Source: Rhyzopertha dominica
Taxonomy: Eukaryota > Arthropoda > Insecta > Coleoptera > Bostrichidae
Length of the DNA stretch: 64,000 nucleotides
Assembly (NCBI GenBank): GCA_025024175.1
Contig: QCXZ01000041.1
Coordinates: 51,393,786-51,457,785 of the forward strand
Direction of reading: 5' to 3'
This document shows, one piece after another, positions 38,222-48,999 of the stretch. The position numbers were made by a program, and so were the translations under genes. The notes under the pieces were generated by a model. It did no database searches. It was not told the DNA's origin and worked only from the letters and a program-made list of their open reading frames with translations. The stretch's first letter is position 1. Each line of letters opens with the position of its first letter.

Positions 38222-38227
38222 AATAAA
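38222..38227 (+). promoter_or_regulatory. tsl polyadenylation signal
   Basis: AATAAA 29 bases after the tsl stop codon (38,191-38,193), giving a very short 3' untranslated region. Confidence 0.7.
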
Positions 38228-38461
38228 TTGTGATATGACGCGGGAGGTCCGAGAGTTGTTGGGAAAACAACGTGACAGGCCACCTGGTGGTTAAAAATGT
38301 GAACGTTAAAGTCACTTGATTGACAGATGATGTCTGTTTCAAAAGAATCTAGTGCAAATATTATGTCAAAGGCCAGTGAATTTTCCTGAAATTAGGAAAG
38401 GTATGTTCGTGTGGTGTTTGTTGTCCCCTTAAAAAAAAACAATCCTTTCAAAGTATGTACA

Positions 38462-38467
38462 TTTATT
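38462..38467 (-). promoter_or_regulatory. TTC5 polyadenylation signal
   Basis: AATAAA on the - strand (TTTATT on +), 64 bases beyond the TTC5 stop at 38,531. With the tsl signal at 38,222 this shows two convergent genes whose transcripts probably end about 200 bp apart without overlap. Confidence 0.65.
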
Positions 38468-38530
38468 CGTTATGCTAAAAAGAGGCGTTACAAAAAGCGA
38501 TTAAAAAAGATCGTTAAAATTAAGCCGCTG

Positions 38531-40818
38531 TCAGTCGAATTTCTGGAATATCGACATCTCTACGTTCGCTTGGAGGTCTCGGTTCGCCTTTTTACCATTC
38601 ACAACCAAAATCAGGGGCGTCTGCACCCTGATCAATCTAAACTTGTACTTCTGCAAAGCAGGAAGAATTCAACACAAACCAAAACAAAAAATCCCGTTTA
38701 TTACATTATTTTCGTACGCAAAGTCTACGTCCGTGACGTACGGTTCTGGTATGGCTACAGCGTCCCCTATAATGACGCCCTTGCCGTCCGCCAGATTGTA
38801 AACGGTTACAACGACGCATGTTCCTAGTTTGTCAACCAAACAGAATGTACTAGAAAATTGTACATATATATATTTTAATACTGAGTGTGGAAATATACTG
38901 TCCCTTACAATGGTACCGTGTCTTCGTTGTGAACAGAACACACCACCTTGCCCAGCACGACTTTTTCCTCGTTTACGCCCGGCTTCAGAGATTTCAGGTC
39001 TGCGAAGTCTAATTTGACAGTCTGACCCGTGGATGATGTGTAACTTCCTCCGCTGTATGGGCCCAGCTGTTTGAGATCTATCGACTTGACAAATAAACAA
39101 AATAATGTTGGCATGTGAAAGGTTTGATAGTTACTTGCTGTTTCTACCAAAAAACCCACAAATTATTATTACCTCTTGATGATTATTTTCACAATTTTTT
39201 ATAGATCAATAACTTTTTGCTGACAGCCGTAATAACATATGAGTACATACAAAATACATTATTTACCAAATCTATGGATGACTGAAATATAGAGTCCCTA
39301 GTCTCTAGTTTTACAAAATACCGCAAGCTGGTATTTGTTAGTTTGACAGAACACAAAGGCAGTTATTTTATTCTGTCATTTAAAAATAACAATATGTTGT
39401 AAACAGATAAATATATTTTTCATTTTACCTTTGGTCTGGGTATGGCTAACAGGCACCCCAAGAAAGTTATTTTTATTTACCAAATTGTGCAAGAAACAGT
39501 TGGCATATTCACAATTTATTTACTTGCCATTGTTACCTCTGCAAAACAGTAAAAAGATATGACCACAAGCATTTGTTTCCTCCTTTAACATAATTTTTAA
39601 AAAGAAAGCCTCAAATTTAATAAACTATAGTCTTACCTGTAAAACCTGTTGCAGCCTTTTTGCCTTCATTTTACCGCTGCTAGATACTAATTCAGATATA
39701 CTATTTAAATATTTAATCAGTTCCTTCTCTTTCAATTTGGGAGGATCCCACGTTGGATCATACTGTGATGCTGTCCTAAATGATTGTAGGGCCAACTCAA
39801 ATTCTTCTTCATATTTTAAAGTCTACAACGTTAAATATAAATTTTGCCCTGTTCTATTTCTCGGACTTACTATTGCTCTGTTATAGTGCAGGTCGGGCGT
39901 GCTTTTAGCCACTACATCACGTTCCTGTCGAAACAATTGCACATCACGGCAAGTTTAACAATGTCAGATGCTTACCGCTTGTGTGTAGGCAACCAGGCAT
40001 TGCTTTAAAGTCTTTGGGTTCTGCTGGATCCCAAAAAAACAAGAGAGATGTGCGTTTCCCAGGACAGCCCACGATAAACCGTCTTGCGGATCCATATTCA
40101 CAGCATCTTTCGCGTAATTCAAACCCTTTTCTATATTACTAACTTTTTCATCCCTATTGGAAGCAGAATCTTGTCTCGCTAACATCGATAAGTTGCGTAA
40201 CGAGATTTTATTCTTCCTCTAACACAAACATTTTCTTTGAACACGTCAGACAACAACAAATGAATGCTTACATGTTTTAAAGCTCCACTAAAGCAATTTA
40301 TAGCCTCTTTAAGCTTGTTATTCTTCCAATAGCACTCGCCCAATTCATTCCATGCTTCGACAAGCTTCGGATCTAATTTAATCGCTTTCGATAGTAAATC
40401 CTCAGCTTCTTTGCTGTATTTGGGCACCACATTCAACGCCTTGCCCTTCAAATAACTATACTTAGCAGCATCGAAGTTTTGCGCACATTCTGAAATACTG
40501 AAGCCATAAGCATAAAACGCAAGTCCAAATTTGGCACGATCAACCCACGATACCTTCGTACTGGTCGAATAATTTCAGCAACTTATCTAGTTCGTTTTGC
40601 GTGTCAGCGTTCCTGTTTATTGCACTGTCAATGCTGTGATTTTCGAAATAATGGTCGCGAAACTTGTACAGATCGTCCACTTTATTCTGAAACAAGGAAA
40701 AAGGGCACACCTGTTCTTTTGAACCGCATTTTTGGCTTACTGTGAGTATTCCTATTGCTTCCCCGCCACTTTTTATGCTTCCCTCGAGTACAATTGTGTT
40801 TTGCTGAAAACTTGACAT
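38531..40818 (-). CDS. TTC5: TTC5 / STRAP, tetratricopeptide repeat protein 5
   Basis: Intracellular TPR protein. Mammalian TTC5 (Strap) is a p300/JMY cofactor and recognises nascent tubulin to trigger tubulin mRNA decay; the insect role is inferred. Nine coding exons on the - strand: 40,818-40,741, 40,686-40,554, 40,489-40,272, 40,218-39,976, 39,924-39,871, 39,822-39,637, 39,084-38,909, 38,849-38,705 and 38,650-38,531. All junctions are GT/AG and keep frame, giving 450 aa against about 440 in mammals. TPR helices fill roughly residues 70-300 ([33 protein letters not shown]). The C-terminal OB-fold region (about 305-440) has [29 protein letters not shown] and [10 protein letters not shown]. 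The Arg of NLSMLARQ, in the region of the mammalian tubulin-binding groove, is retained. Introns are 48-64 bp except one of 552 bp. The start is the ATG at 40,818; an in-frame TTG upstream is not needed. No disabling change was seen. Confidence 0.95.
39085..39636 (-). other. TTC5 intron 6 (552 bp)
   Basis: The only long intron of TTC5, between VLQ (end of the TPR part) and [10 protein letters not shown] (start of the OB-fold part). It starts GTAAGA and ends CAAG. AT-rich, with nothing recognised in it. Confidence 0.85.
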
Positions 40819-40839
40819 TGTTTTATTTATTGACAATAG

Positions 40840-41290
40840 TTAAAATCCGAAGTTTTAAAAGGGCGATGTTTTTTAGGTTAACTGTGATGTTTATTGTGTC
40901 ATTGACTGTCGGTAATGCAGATTTCTAAACATTCGAAATTCGAACAAGTAGTTCGCAGCCCATGAGCGTACTCAAAGAAAGGCAACGGGGGTAGTTGTAC
41001 TGGGCCACTCCTATCTCCCAAAAAAGTAAGGGCGGATTTTTAAAACTAATATTTAATAAATATATAAGCATGAAATTATGCTAAAATAATTGCAACAGAC
41101 TACAGGAAGTACAAAAATGACATTTTAACAAGGCTACTTTAAATTTGCTGCAATTAAACACATTTTGATATTAAATGCAGAAATACCTTCCTACTTAAAT
41201 TTCACTTGGAACTTGCCCTTTGTAATATTAGAGTATTCAATAGTTATGTACAAAAAACAAGTACTTATTTCAGTAGTCTTATAAAACATT
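40840..41290. other. upstream region of TTC5
   Basis: It should contain the TTC5 promoter just beyond 40,818 on the - strand; no TATA box was assigned. Sequence toward 41,290 is AT-rich and unremarkable. Confidence 0.4.
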
Positions 41291-41299
41291 GGAGTATTT

Positions 41300-41825
41300 T
41301 TCAAAATTGACTAGAACAATAAAAGTTTCGGTGGAAATCGAAAAGTGGCCGAATTAATAACATGTGGGGGAGAACTGTTAGCAGCTGATACCTACGAATT
41401 AATCCTGAGAATATGACAACAGGAGATTCCACAAACATGAAAGGAAAGTATAATATAATTCCTCTTTGCAAAAGGGAGATAAAGGTATAGTTTCTGGACA
41501 GAACATATAAAATATTAGCAATGCTTATTCGAAATAGACTATCGGTATATACAGAAAGCAAAATGGTGTCGATTTCGTAAAGACTGTTCAGTAATAGACC
41601 AAATTTTTGTGCACAAGGACATGTTACGAATATAACATAGGACTATATATTGCTCTTATTGATTTTAAACAAGTCTATGAAACACAGGTTTACAAATAAA
41701 TACAGATAAAACAAAGTATATGTAAATAAACAAAGGAGTTCAGTAAGGAGCATTAGAAATATATTTAGAGGCAGGTATAGTTATGAAAACAGAAACGGTC
41801 GATAGTTTCATATATTTGGACAATT
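41300..41825 (+). pseudogene. decayed LINE reverse transcriptase, second family
   Basis: Broken + strand runs in LINE order: EHIKY.QCLF (41,500, equivalent to the usual TAYKIL-type motif), GFRKDCSVIDQIFVHKDM (41,570-41,625), LIDFKQVYET (motif A, about 41,660), then, after loss of the middle, LQINTDKTKYM (41,695) and ETVDSFIYLDN (41,793). This is the same LINE type as the fragment at 56.6-57.06 kb. The motif B and C core is deleted. Confidence 0.7.
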
Positions 41826-41949
41826 AACAAACGCTCGTTTCAGTTTATGTTGAATTATTCCTGCTTTGCCCCCTCCTCAGAACAAAAACTATGTACGCCC
41901 ATGGTAGCGGCGATTTAGTTGCGACACTTGCGCAAAGACGGCGCTGACC

Positions 41950-42366
41950 CCAATTATTTCGATCGCTAATGTCTTGTGTTGTTCGCAGGTGGAGCTGCGG
42001 TTGGAACTGCGGCGAAGATAAAAAAAGAACTTTCGGAGCTAGACGAGACCAGCTGTTGACCGCGCAAGTCGTTAGCGCAGCAGCATTCCCGACTAGGTGC
42101 ACTGCATTGTTACAATTTCGGGTCGAAATTTGTGTTAAATTTTTCGACGGGGGTGGCTTGTGCATGTGTACGTTCGGATGTTGTGTTGCTGACGATGATG
42201 CTCGCAGAATCGGCGGCGAATTAGCCCATCGTGACAGCTCCAGGTGAACAGTTAGTGGTTTATTGTGATCCGATGATGGAGTAGCAGTGTTTATGGTTGT
42301 TTTTGGTGCTAGCCGAGACGTCAGGAGAGCCGAAATAAACCAGGAGACCTCGGATATCTGGCCAAC
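41950..42366 (+). promoter_or_regulatory. GC-richer leader/promoter region
   Basis: A locally GC- and CpG-rich patch in an AT-rich landscape, ending at the proposed ATG at 42,367. Open frames on both strands here (for example 41,969-42,247) are a by-product of composition and match nothing. TTCGCAG near 41,983-41,989 could be an acceptor if the leader is itself spliced. Confidence 0.35.
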
Positions 42367-42402
42367 ATGTCCAACAAGCACATACCAACACCAGCGGATA
42401 AG
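42367..42402 (+). CDS. first coding exon of an unidentified gene (partial)
   Basis: ATG followed by 11 codons (MSNKHIPTPADK) leads directly to the donor GTAGGA at 42,403. The preceding 400 bases are GC-richer with several CpGs and stops in all frames, as expected of a 5' untranslated leader or promoter. The exon ends in phase 0. I could not find a following exon with matching phase, and twelve residues are not enough to name the protein. The start lies about 1.55 kb from the TTC5 start, and the two genes are divergent. If real, its first intron covers much or all of the remaining 21 kb. It may instead be chance. Confidence 0.45.
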
Positions 42403-42867
42403 GTAGGAGGATCTTTGTTTTCTAACCGCACCCTTTCGTGTCGTGTGTGTTATGGTAGCGACCTACATTTTTACCCCACATAACGCGATGGTTTTCGCCT
42501 TTTTTTCTGCAAATCCACGGGTGAGGGGCGTGACGGTGATGACCTCCCTCGATGGTTTTTTCGTAACGTCGAAAAAAGCGAAGCAAAAGACAGTCGCGAT
42601 TCCTCCCATTGGGTGATTCACTTTGTTTTTGTCCGCTGTGTCGATGATAATGGGAACGGAGAAGTGTGTAAAACAACACCCGTTATAGTGCGGCCGCAAA
42701 GAAAAAAAACTGGTAATTTTGATGTCAATGGTACATCCTGGGTAATTGTGCGGTTTACTATAACGAGACGTATAACGGTATCTACTCTGAATGTTCAGTA
42801 TTTAATCGATGATTCTGCTATAAAATCTAGGAATTCCGAGCGTTATGATATAAATATTCGAGTCAGA

Positions 42868-43630
42868 CACATTTAGAATCGTAATGCACAAACTGGTTGT
42901 TTATTTTGATACTAAATTACGTCACATGCTGTGTGCGAAGGTTTAGATTAATTTCATTGAAGGAACTACGATCTTCTAATAGCAAACCGCTCCTATTTTG
43001 ATATGTAAACCTTCCTGGAAAAGTACAGGTAGGCTTCAGGTGCTTACTGTACCAGCAAGTCACAGATTGGATTCAAAAAAAGAAACTCTATTGTCCATCC
43101 CACGGTATTTTCGAATCTGGATAATATTGTCTCCACCCACCAACAATTACTTTTTATTTATATGTGAGAGCGACCTATAATATAAACATAATGCAGATAA
43201 ACTACAGACAGTGGTAAAAAATGACAAAAAAAACTACTAGCGAAAGAGACACTGGAGGAAAGTTTACAGCACGTAATAAAGACACATTAGAATCGTAAGG
43301 TACGAACTACTTGTTTATTTTTATACTAAATTACGTCACATTCCTTTTGCAAAGCTTTCGGTTGAGTTCATTGAAGAAACTACTATGTTCTAATACCAAA
43401 TAGCTCATATTTTGTCACGTAAACTGTCCTGGTTTCCAAGTACACCCAGGTGTGCTTACTAAAACAGTGAGCCAAGCAAAACATTGTCGCATAATGTATT
43501 CAAAAAAAGAAACCCCATTGTCCAATCCACGGTGTTTTCACATCTAGATGTAATTTTTTGGACCCAAAAAAATTTTTCTTTTTTAAATTAAAATGTTAAA
43601 GTGACACATAATATAAACGTAATGCAGTAA
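42868..43630. repeat. tandem duplication of a ~410-bp unit
   Basis: Unit 1 (42,868-43,200) and unit 2 (43,282-43,630) share ACACATTTAGAATCGTAA (ACATTAGAATCGTAA in unit 2), TACTAAATTACGTCACAT, TTCATTGAAG-AACTAC, ATTCAAAAAAAGAAAC, TTGTCCATCCCACGGT and CATAATATAAACGTAATGCAG-like blocks in the same order. The family is unknown and divergence is moderate. Confidence 0.8.
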
Positions 43631-43689
43631 CCAGTAAAATCAAAAGATCATTAATTAAGGTGTATGACATAGAAAGACACAAAACATGA

Positions 43690-43960
43690 AAATAATTATA
43701 TGTTTATTTTTCTATAGTCTCCTTGCACTTCGATGCATTTGGTTCAACGATGTTCCAATGCTCTGATTCCCCTAGAAAAGAATTCTTGTGGTTGGTCCTT
43801 TAACCAGTCGTTTACTGCTGTCATCACTTGATAATCATGGTCATATCTAGTCCCAGGTAGATATTCTTTCGGTTTTGGAAATAAGAAGAAATCGCTGGGA
43901 GCTAGGTCAGGTGAATATGCAGGGTGTTTGTGCAATTCAAATCCTGAAGAATCCAAATTC
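43690..43960 (-). pseudogene. mariner transposase C-terminal fragment (- strand)
   Basis: The - strand encodes GFELHKHPAYSPDLAPSDFF (third catalytic Asp), YLPGTRYDHDYQVMTAVNDW, QPQEFFSRGIRALEHR and, after a stop, TKCIEVQGDY. This is the C-terminal third of a mariner transposase of the same subfamily as the + strand fragment at 44,380-45,040, with which it is inverted. Confidence 0.85.
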
Positions 43961-44379
43961 TACAGATGATGGAACTATAGACGACAATTTTTTGGTCTAT
44001 CGATATCAATCGACTTTGTAAATATACAATGACAGATTGACAGTGCCAATTCTCAAACACGTGGCAATAATGCAAAAAATGCATACGGTTCTGTTCTAAG
44101 TTCTATAAAAACTGATGAAGTCATATCATCATCATAGTATCAGACTGATCTGTTTCAATCATGGATCTCAAAATAAACCTCTTTCTGCGTGAATTTTAAG
44201 TTAGGTACCTACATTTTCAGGGTTTTTTTTTTCGGATTTTTGCAAGCAGTCCTTATTTTCAATTGTATGGTCTACTTTATCGACACTGCAAAATCTGGAT
44301 GCACATATAAAATTATAAGGAAATACCTGGCATATCTCGAAAATGACAGCTTATTTGCAAAATTACGACCAGACATTGT

Positions 44380-45040
44380 TTTGACAGATAGGCGAATGAT
44401 TATTCGTCGGATAGCTGAAATTACGGACACAATAGAAAAAATATTAACAGATATTTTCCTGCATTCTGAAGCCAGTCTGGCAAAGTTTTCAGCAGACACG
44501 GATGAGTTTCTCTCTCGATTTGTAACTGCTGATGAAACATGGGTCACCACTTTGACCCAGAGTCAAAACAACAGAGTATGGAGCGGCATCACAAAGGTTC
44601 CCCTCCACCACGCAAATTTCGAGTTTGCCCTCTGCTGGTAAAATTATGGCCACAATTTTTTCGGATGCGGACGCAATTTTAGTGGTTGATTTTTTGGAAC
44701 GTGGACACACAATAACAGGTTTTTACTGTGCCTAATTAATTTCAAAATTNCGCGAGCGCATCAAAGAAACAGGACGGGGAAAATTGAGGAAAGGAATTTT
44801 GTAACATTAGGACAACGCTCCTGTACACCAAAGCTAGATTGCAATGAATGCTATTCACGACGCAGGATTTGAATTGCACGAACACCCTGCGTATTCACCA
44901 GATCTAGCTCCCAGCGATTACTTCTTTTTCCGAAATTGAAAGAACATCTAAGTGGAACTAGATATGACGATGATTATCATATGATGACAGCAGTAAACGA
45001 CTGGTTAGAGGACCAACCACAAGAATTCTTTTCTCTTCTC
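44380..45040 (+). pseudogene. mariner transposase fragment (+ strand)
   Basis: DRRMIIRRIAEITDTIEKIL (44,386) is a remnant of the N-terminal DNA-binding region. FLSRFVTADETWVTTLTQSQ (44,507; first catalytic Asp) follows after a deletion. Then, in other frames, come KIMATIFSDADAILVVDFLE, GRGKLRKGIL, DNAPVH (second Asp, 44,818), FELHEHPAYSPDLAPSDYFF (third Asp, 44,868-44,927) and DDYHMMTAVNDWLEDQPQEF. Several frameshifts; one undetermined base at 44,750. It is truncated before the final residues at about 45,040. Confidence 0.85.
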
Positions 45041-45059
45041 TCGTATGTTTGATTTTGAA

Positions 45060-46205
45060 TCTCTTTTGCACAGAAAAGTTGAAATAAGTTTAGCATTTTT
45101 TATGATCTGTTACATAATAACATGTAGATTGTTCTTTGCTACTGTCTACAATTAATTTCTGTACCTATTCAGCATATTTCTAGCAGGCATAGACAGCGTT
45201 TTTCTATTGTACTGTGGGTAAGGATTGTATTATGTCGAGGGCTCCCGTGAATCTCATGTACAATAATTTTAATTGCTATGGGAACTCTGGCGATATTAAT
45301 TTTGTGTCACGTAGGCAGTTGTTGAGCGGGGTTTGCTTATTTGTAAGGTAATTTTATATTGTTTGCGGGTAATCTTTGAAGCTTTTTGAAAAAGTTTTCT
45401 CTTCATTTCCATTTCAGCGTGCCAAATGGTGGTTGCTTTATTAAGAAATGTCGCTTGATTTCCTAGAAAATTCCTTTTTTTATCATAAAGTACCTGCCCG
45501 TTGTTTTCATCTTACACACTACTACTTTTGGTGAAACTCCCCCGATGAGTTGCACTAATTTTTTTCGTTTGATAACCTCAGCTTTCTCGAGCCGTGAACG
45601 TGAAAGCTGAAGTGAAAGCCGAATGGCCCCCGCGTTAAATTGCAATTGTTTTCGTTCGAAACGCAAAATCACCAATTAAAAGTGTGTACGGGCATCACTC
45701 GTCGTTACGTAACAGGGCGTATAGGAAAAAAACGGTGCGGGCAAGGTGTAAAAAAGAAAATGTTTGCGTTGTTACCGTTTTCCGCGTGGCGAACCTCGGC
45801 GACGTTGTCGGTTCTTCCCCGGAGGGTACGGATCGAGAATTCTTTTTTTTATTAGGCATTGCGCAAGCAGGTGGATTAGTCGTAATTAAGGAAGTGAGAG
45901 AGTGATATTGGTTAATTAATTGCGCAAGTTTGTTGGTATTGACGGCAGTCGATAAGAAGTGTTTCATTATTTTCTTTTGAAGCGCTCGATAGGTGAAAAA
46001 ACATGACAAATTGTGGAAACGGTAGTTAGTTAGATAAGATAGGTAGTTGCCATAGGGAACTATAATATAACATTACTGTATTTCGGTTCGTTCGTTTCGA
46101 ACGACGGCAAGTTCTGTTACATTTTCCCAGTTCTGTCTGTATTTTTCCAGCTTAGGTACATATTTACCTTATACATTTAAATTACATCTAAAGAAAATTG
46201 TCATC
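45060..46205. other. intergenic or intronic, nothing recognised
   Basis: A GC-richer patch at 45,570-45,840 has open frames on both strands but no family resemblance. It might be regulatory sequence for the gene starting at 42,367; no direct support. Confidence 0.3.
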
Positions 46206-46213
46206 TCCATATA

Positions 46214-47438
46214 CAGGATGTTTCACGAATGAAAATGACCCCGACGAAATTAAAAATGCAACCCAAAATACATTTGCAGAGGTAACATTGATAATTGTTC
46301 ATCGTCTTAAAAAAATATAAAACGTAGAGAGCTGTATAAATTCCTAAATTTTGACATAGACTTCAATCATTTGCTTTAAGCAGATTCGGTATTGTAAAAC
46401 AAATTTTAATCTTTTAAAATGCATTAACATTTCTGGAGTGATGGATCTACATGCATCACGTATTTTATCTTCTAAATGTTCTACACTTTCAATTGGTGTT
46501 TGGTATACTTGCTCTTTTACCATTCCCCACAGAAAAGGGAGTAAGGTCCGGGCTTCTCGGTGGCCAAGGATTAATTGAACCTCTTCCTATCCATCGGTTA
46601 GGCAAAACCAAATCAAGATGATTTCGTACTATTCTATGATAATGTGCAGGTGCCCCATCTTGTTGGAACCATAGATCTTGTCTTACTTGTAAATTTACCT
46701 TTTGGAGAAGTACCGGTAAAACGTTTCTTAAAAAAATTATCGTGAAAAAAAAATAAGGCCCAACAATTTGATTCCCCAATATTCCGCACCAGACATTCGT
46801 CGAGTAGATAGTTTGAAAATGTTCCGAATCCAATGTGGAGTTTCTTGCGCATAATAATGCATGTTATGTTTGCTAACTCCACCATTATTAGAAAATCTTG
46901 CTTCGTCTGAGAAGCAAATGTCATAAAATCTCACATTCAAATTTTGGTGTTCTCGAAAAAAGTTACAAAAAGCCAGTCTTTTAGGATAATCTGTCTCCTT
47001 TAAGGCCTGAATCAATTGCAAGTGATATGGATAAAATTGATTGCCTTTAATTATTCGGTGTCTTGAAAACAGACTAATACCGGTTGCTCATTTCCAATAG
47101 GTACTCTAATTTCATTGTCAGGGCCTGTTGCTGTTCTTACTCTTGACTTTTTCAGTGGTGGTCAGTTTGTCCTTAAAGTTAATTCAAGTCTGTTGAAAAT
47201 TGTATCGGCAGGAGCTCTTATATTTGGAAAACGGTGTCTGTATAAAAGGGCAGCAGCGGATTTTTGTTACATTCACCATAAATCAAATTCATATCTGTTT
47301 TTTCATCATTTGAATACATTTTGAATTTTAATAAATAAAGTGACAGGAACCATAGCGCATAGCCGGCATGGATTCCCAATGTATTTTGGGTTGCATTTTT
47401 AATTTCGTCAGGGTCATTATCATTCGTGAAACATCCTG
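46214..47438 (-). mobile_element. Tc1/mariner-type transposon, copy 2, bounded
   Basis: Inverted ends of about 58 bp, beginning CAGGATGTTTCACGAATG on the left with the inverted copy at 47,421-47,438, show only a couple of mismatches. TA flanks both sides (46,212-46,213 and 47,439-47,440). On the - strand the broken transposase includes FYDICFSDEARFSNNGG (first Asp, 46,890-46,940), WFQQDGAPAHY (second Asp, about 46,650) and WPPRSPDLTP (third Asp, about 46,540). Relative to copy 1 (2,978-4,020) it lacks about 110 bp near the C-terminus. It is inserted in a pogo-like remnant. Confidence 0.9.
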
Positions 47439-47444
47439 TATACT

Positions 47445-48080
47445 TTTTTTGGAAAGATAACATGCTCTTTTCAGTAACTAAAACAAATCTTTCTTGTATT
47501 TCATGTCTGATTTTGGATTCTAAATTTCGTGTTGATTTTATCTTTTTGTATGTACTGGAAATGTACCACTCCTTGTAAAACCAGAGATTATATTTTTTAA
47601 TAACTTTGCTTCTTTCCAAGTGTTACCAAAAAGTTTAGAAAAAAATCTTCCACAATCACGATCCATCTCGTACTTGCCATACTTGACCAATTGCCTAATA
47701 CAACTGTCCAATTTGTCTGTAGGGTGACTTGCAAATTAAGCAATGTCCATCGTATGCAATAAGGCTCTTTGTTCTGGTAAATTATTGCTTTTTCGTAACT
47801 GTCACCTGAAGTATGAATCCATTTGTGAATTAGTAATAAAACCAACCATTCTGAAGCCGTTTATAAAGTTTCTGGATAGGAATTTGCGGAGGGCTAAAGA
47901 GCTTGGACTCCAGCACCTTTGAAAACAATCGGTAGGGGTAAAACTTGGGAATGACCCCTTCTATTGAATTCATAGGGGTTTTTCCCCAGCGATTTTGTTA
48001 TAAATAACAGCTTTTGGTACCCTATAATGGTCTTCTGCTTGACGGTAGGTCTTATTCTTATTCATCACATTTGCGAAATA
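47445..48080 (-). pseudogene. pogo-like transposase remnant, internally deleted
   Basis: On the - strand, NKNKTYRQAEDHYRVPKAVI followed by YNKIAG (about 48,070-47,990) fits the psq-type helix-turn-helix that opens pogo/Tigger/Jerky-like transposases. The catalytic middle is missing. Further on, a frame-shifted SHPTDKLDS and KEAKLLKNIISGFTRSGTFPV (about 47,620-47,550) resembles the C-terminal end of the DDE_1 domain, where GF..TGI.P is conserved. Assignment to this group is probable, not certain. Confidence 0.55.
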
Positions 48081-48399
48081 TATCTGATTTTGAAGATCAA
48101 AGTTTGATATGCACTTAAAGTGTCGAGCATTATTGCTTTTTCCTTAATTCGTAGGAGTCAGCTGCTAATTGTTCTTCCCCTCATATGATTATTTCGGTCG
48201 CTATTCCATTTCCACAGGGACTTTCAATATATTTTATAAGTAGCAGAATACAATCATCAACAATAAATTCATACAATTATTTTCACTCCATCAGAGTCCA
48301 ACATTCAGTAACATAACATCAATTCCTATTTAGTCATAGTTGTTATAATTAAAAAAAAACTTAGCTTCAAAGAATGGTTTTGATATGAACGAAATCTAC

Positions 48400-48990
48400 T
48401 TTTTTTTCTAAAATCTCCTGTATCTACCTAACTTTTCGTACACCTTTCAACGCGGCAGGTTCTAAAACTGTCAAGAAACAGTGTTTCGCCTTGACTAGCC
48501 CACGTGTTGTCCAATGCCAGTTTCTCGGCATTGCTTTTATGCATGGAGCATAAATACCTTTGTTACGTCATCAGCATGACGCAGACGCTTGCTTTTGGAT
48601 GCATCGGCTATTTTTCTGACATGTTCCGGCTTTTCTTTGTTGTGCTGGAGTAATTTATTAACGGGCTGCTGTAAAGGCGGCTTTGTTGATTTTTGACGCA
48701 TCCAGGTCGGTAAATCTCGGTCATGCGTTTTATAGTTGAAGATGGTCGATGTGGGAAGGTTAGTTAGTTCAAGAATTGTATGCAGGTAGTTTTCCTTCTG
48801 AGGTTGATGAAGCAGTATTGGAATTACATAACCGGGAAATGGAAACGTTTCCAAGAATTATATAACTAAAAGAACATATTTTACAGTCATTCTTGATTCT
48901 CACATTTCTAAATTAATTTTTGCTCTAATCATATTAATTGAGGCTGCATGAATAACTATCTTTGATTTTGATGTGGCAATATTAATTTCA
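48400..48990. other. unidentified open frame
   Basis: A 105-codon - strand frame (48,854-48,537) begins METFPFPGYVIPILL and is basic in its second half (KPEHVRKIADASKSKRLRHA). I recognise no domain. It could be part of a mobile element next to the Penelope-like fragment. Confidence 0.3.
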
Positions 48991-48999
48991 AATTTTTAA

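Noticed and set aside
37831..38283. 150-codon - strand frame and a 168-codon + frame over tsl exon 4
   Set aside because: The - strand frame is a GC-rich shadow. The + frame is the real exon only for its first 20-odd codons; its remainder is the out-of-frame product of the frameshift.
38669..38704. TTC5 ending at the in-frame stop at 38,669
   Set aside because: The 12 residues before that stop are intron: GTAATA...TTTGCAG splices into an exon encoding [10 protein letters not shown], conserved at the TTC5 C-terminus.
38411..38827. 138-codon + strand frame
   Set aside because: It is antisense to TTC5 exons 8 and 9, whose codons match the TTC5 C-terminus across a clean splice junction.
40819..40836. 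Extended TTC5 start (extra residues before the Met at 40,818)
   Set aside because: The extension begins at a TTG; the ATG at 40,818 is the first normal start and no family similarity lies upstream.
41969..42381. Overlapping frames on both strands in the GC-rich patch
   Set aside because: They are long on both strands at once because of base composition; no family resemblance, and a better explanation is a leader or promoter before the ATG at 42,367.
45640..46009. Overlapping frames in a second GC-richer patch
   Set aside because: No motif, no splice context and open on both strands; compositional.
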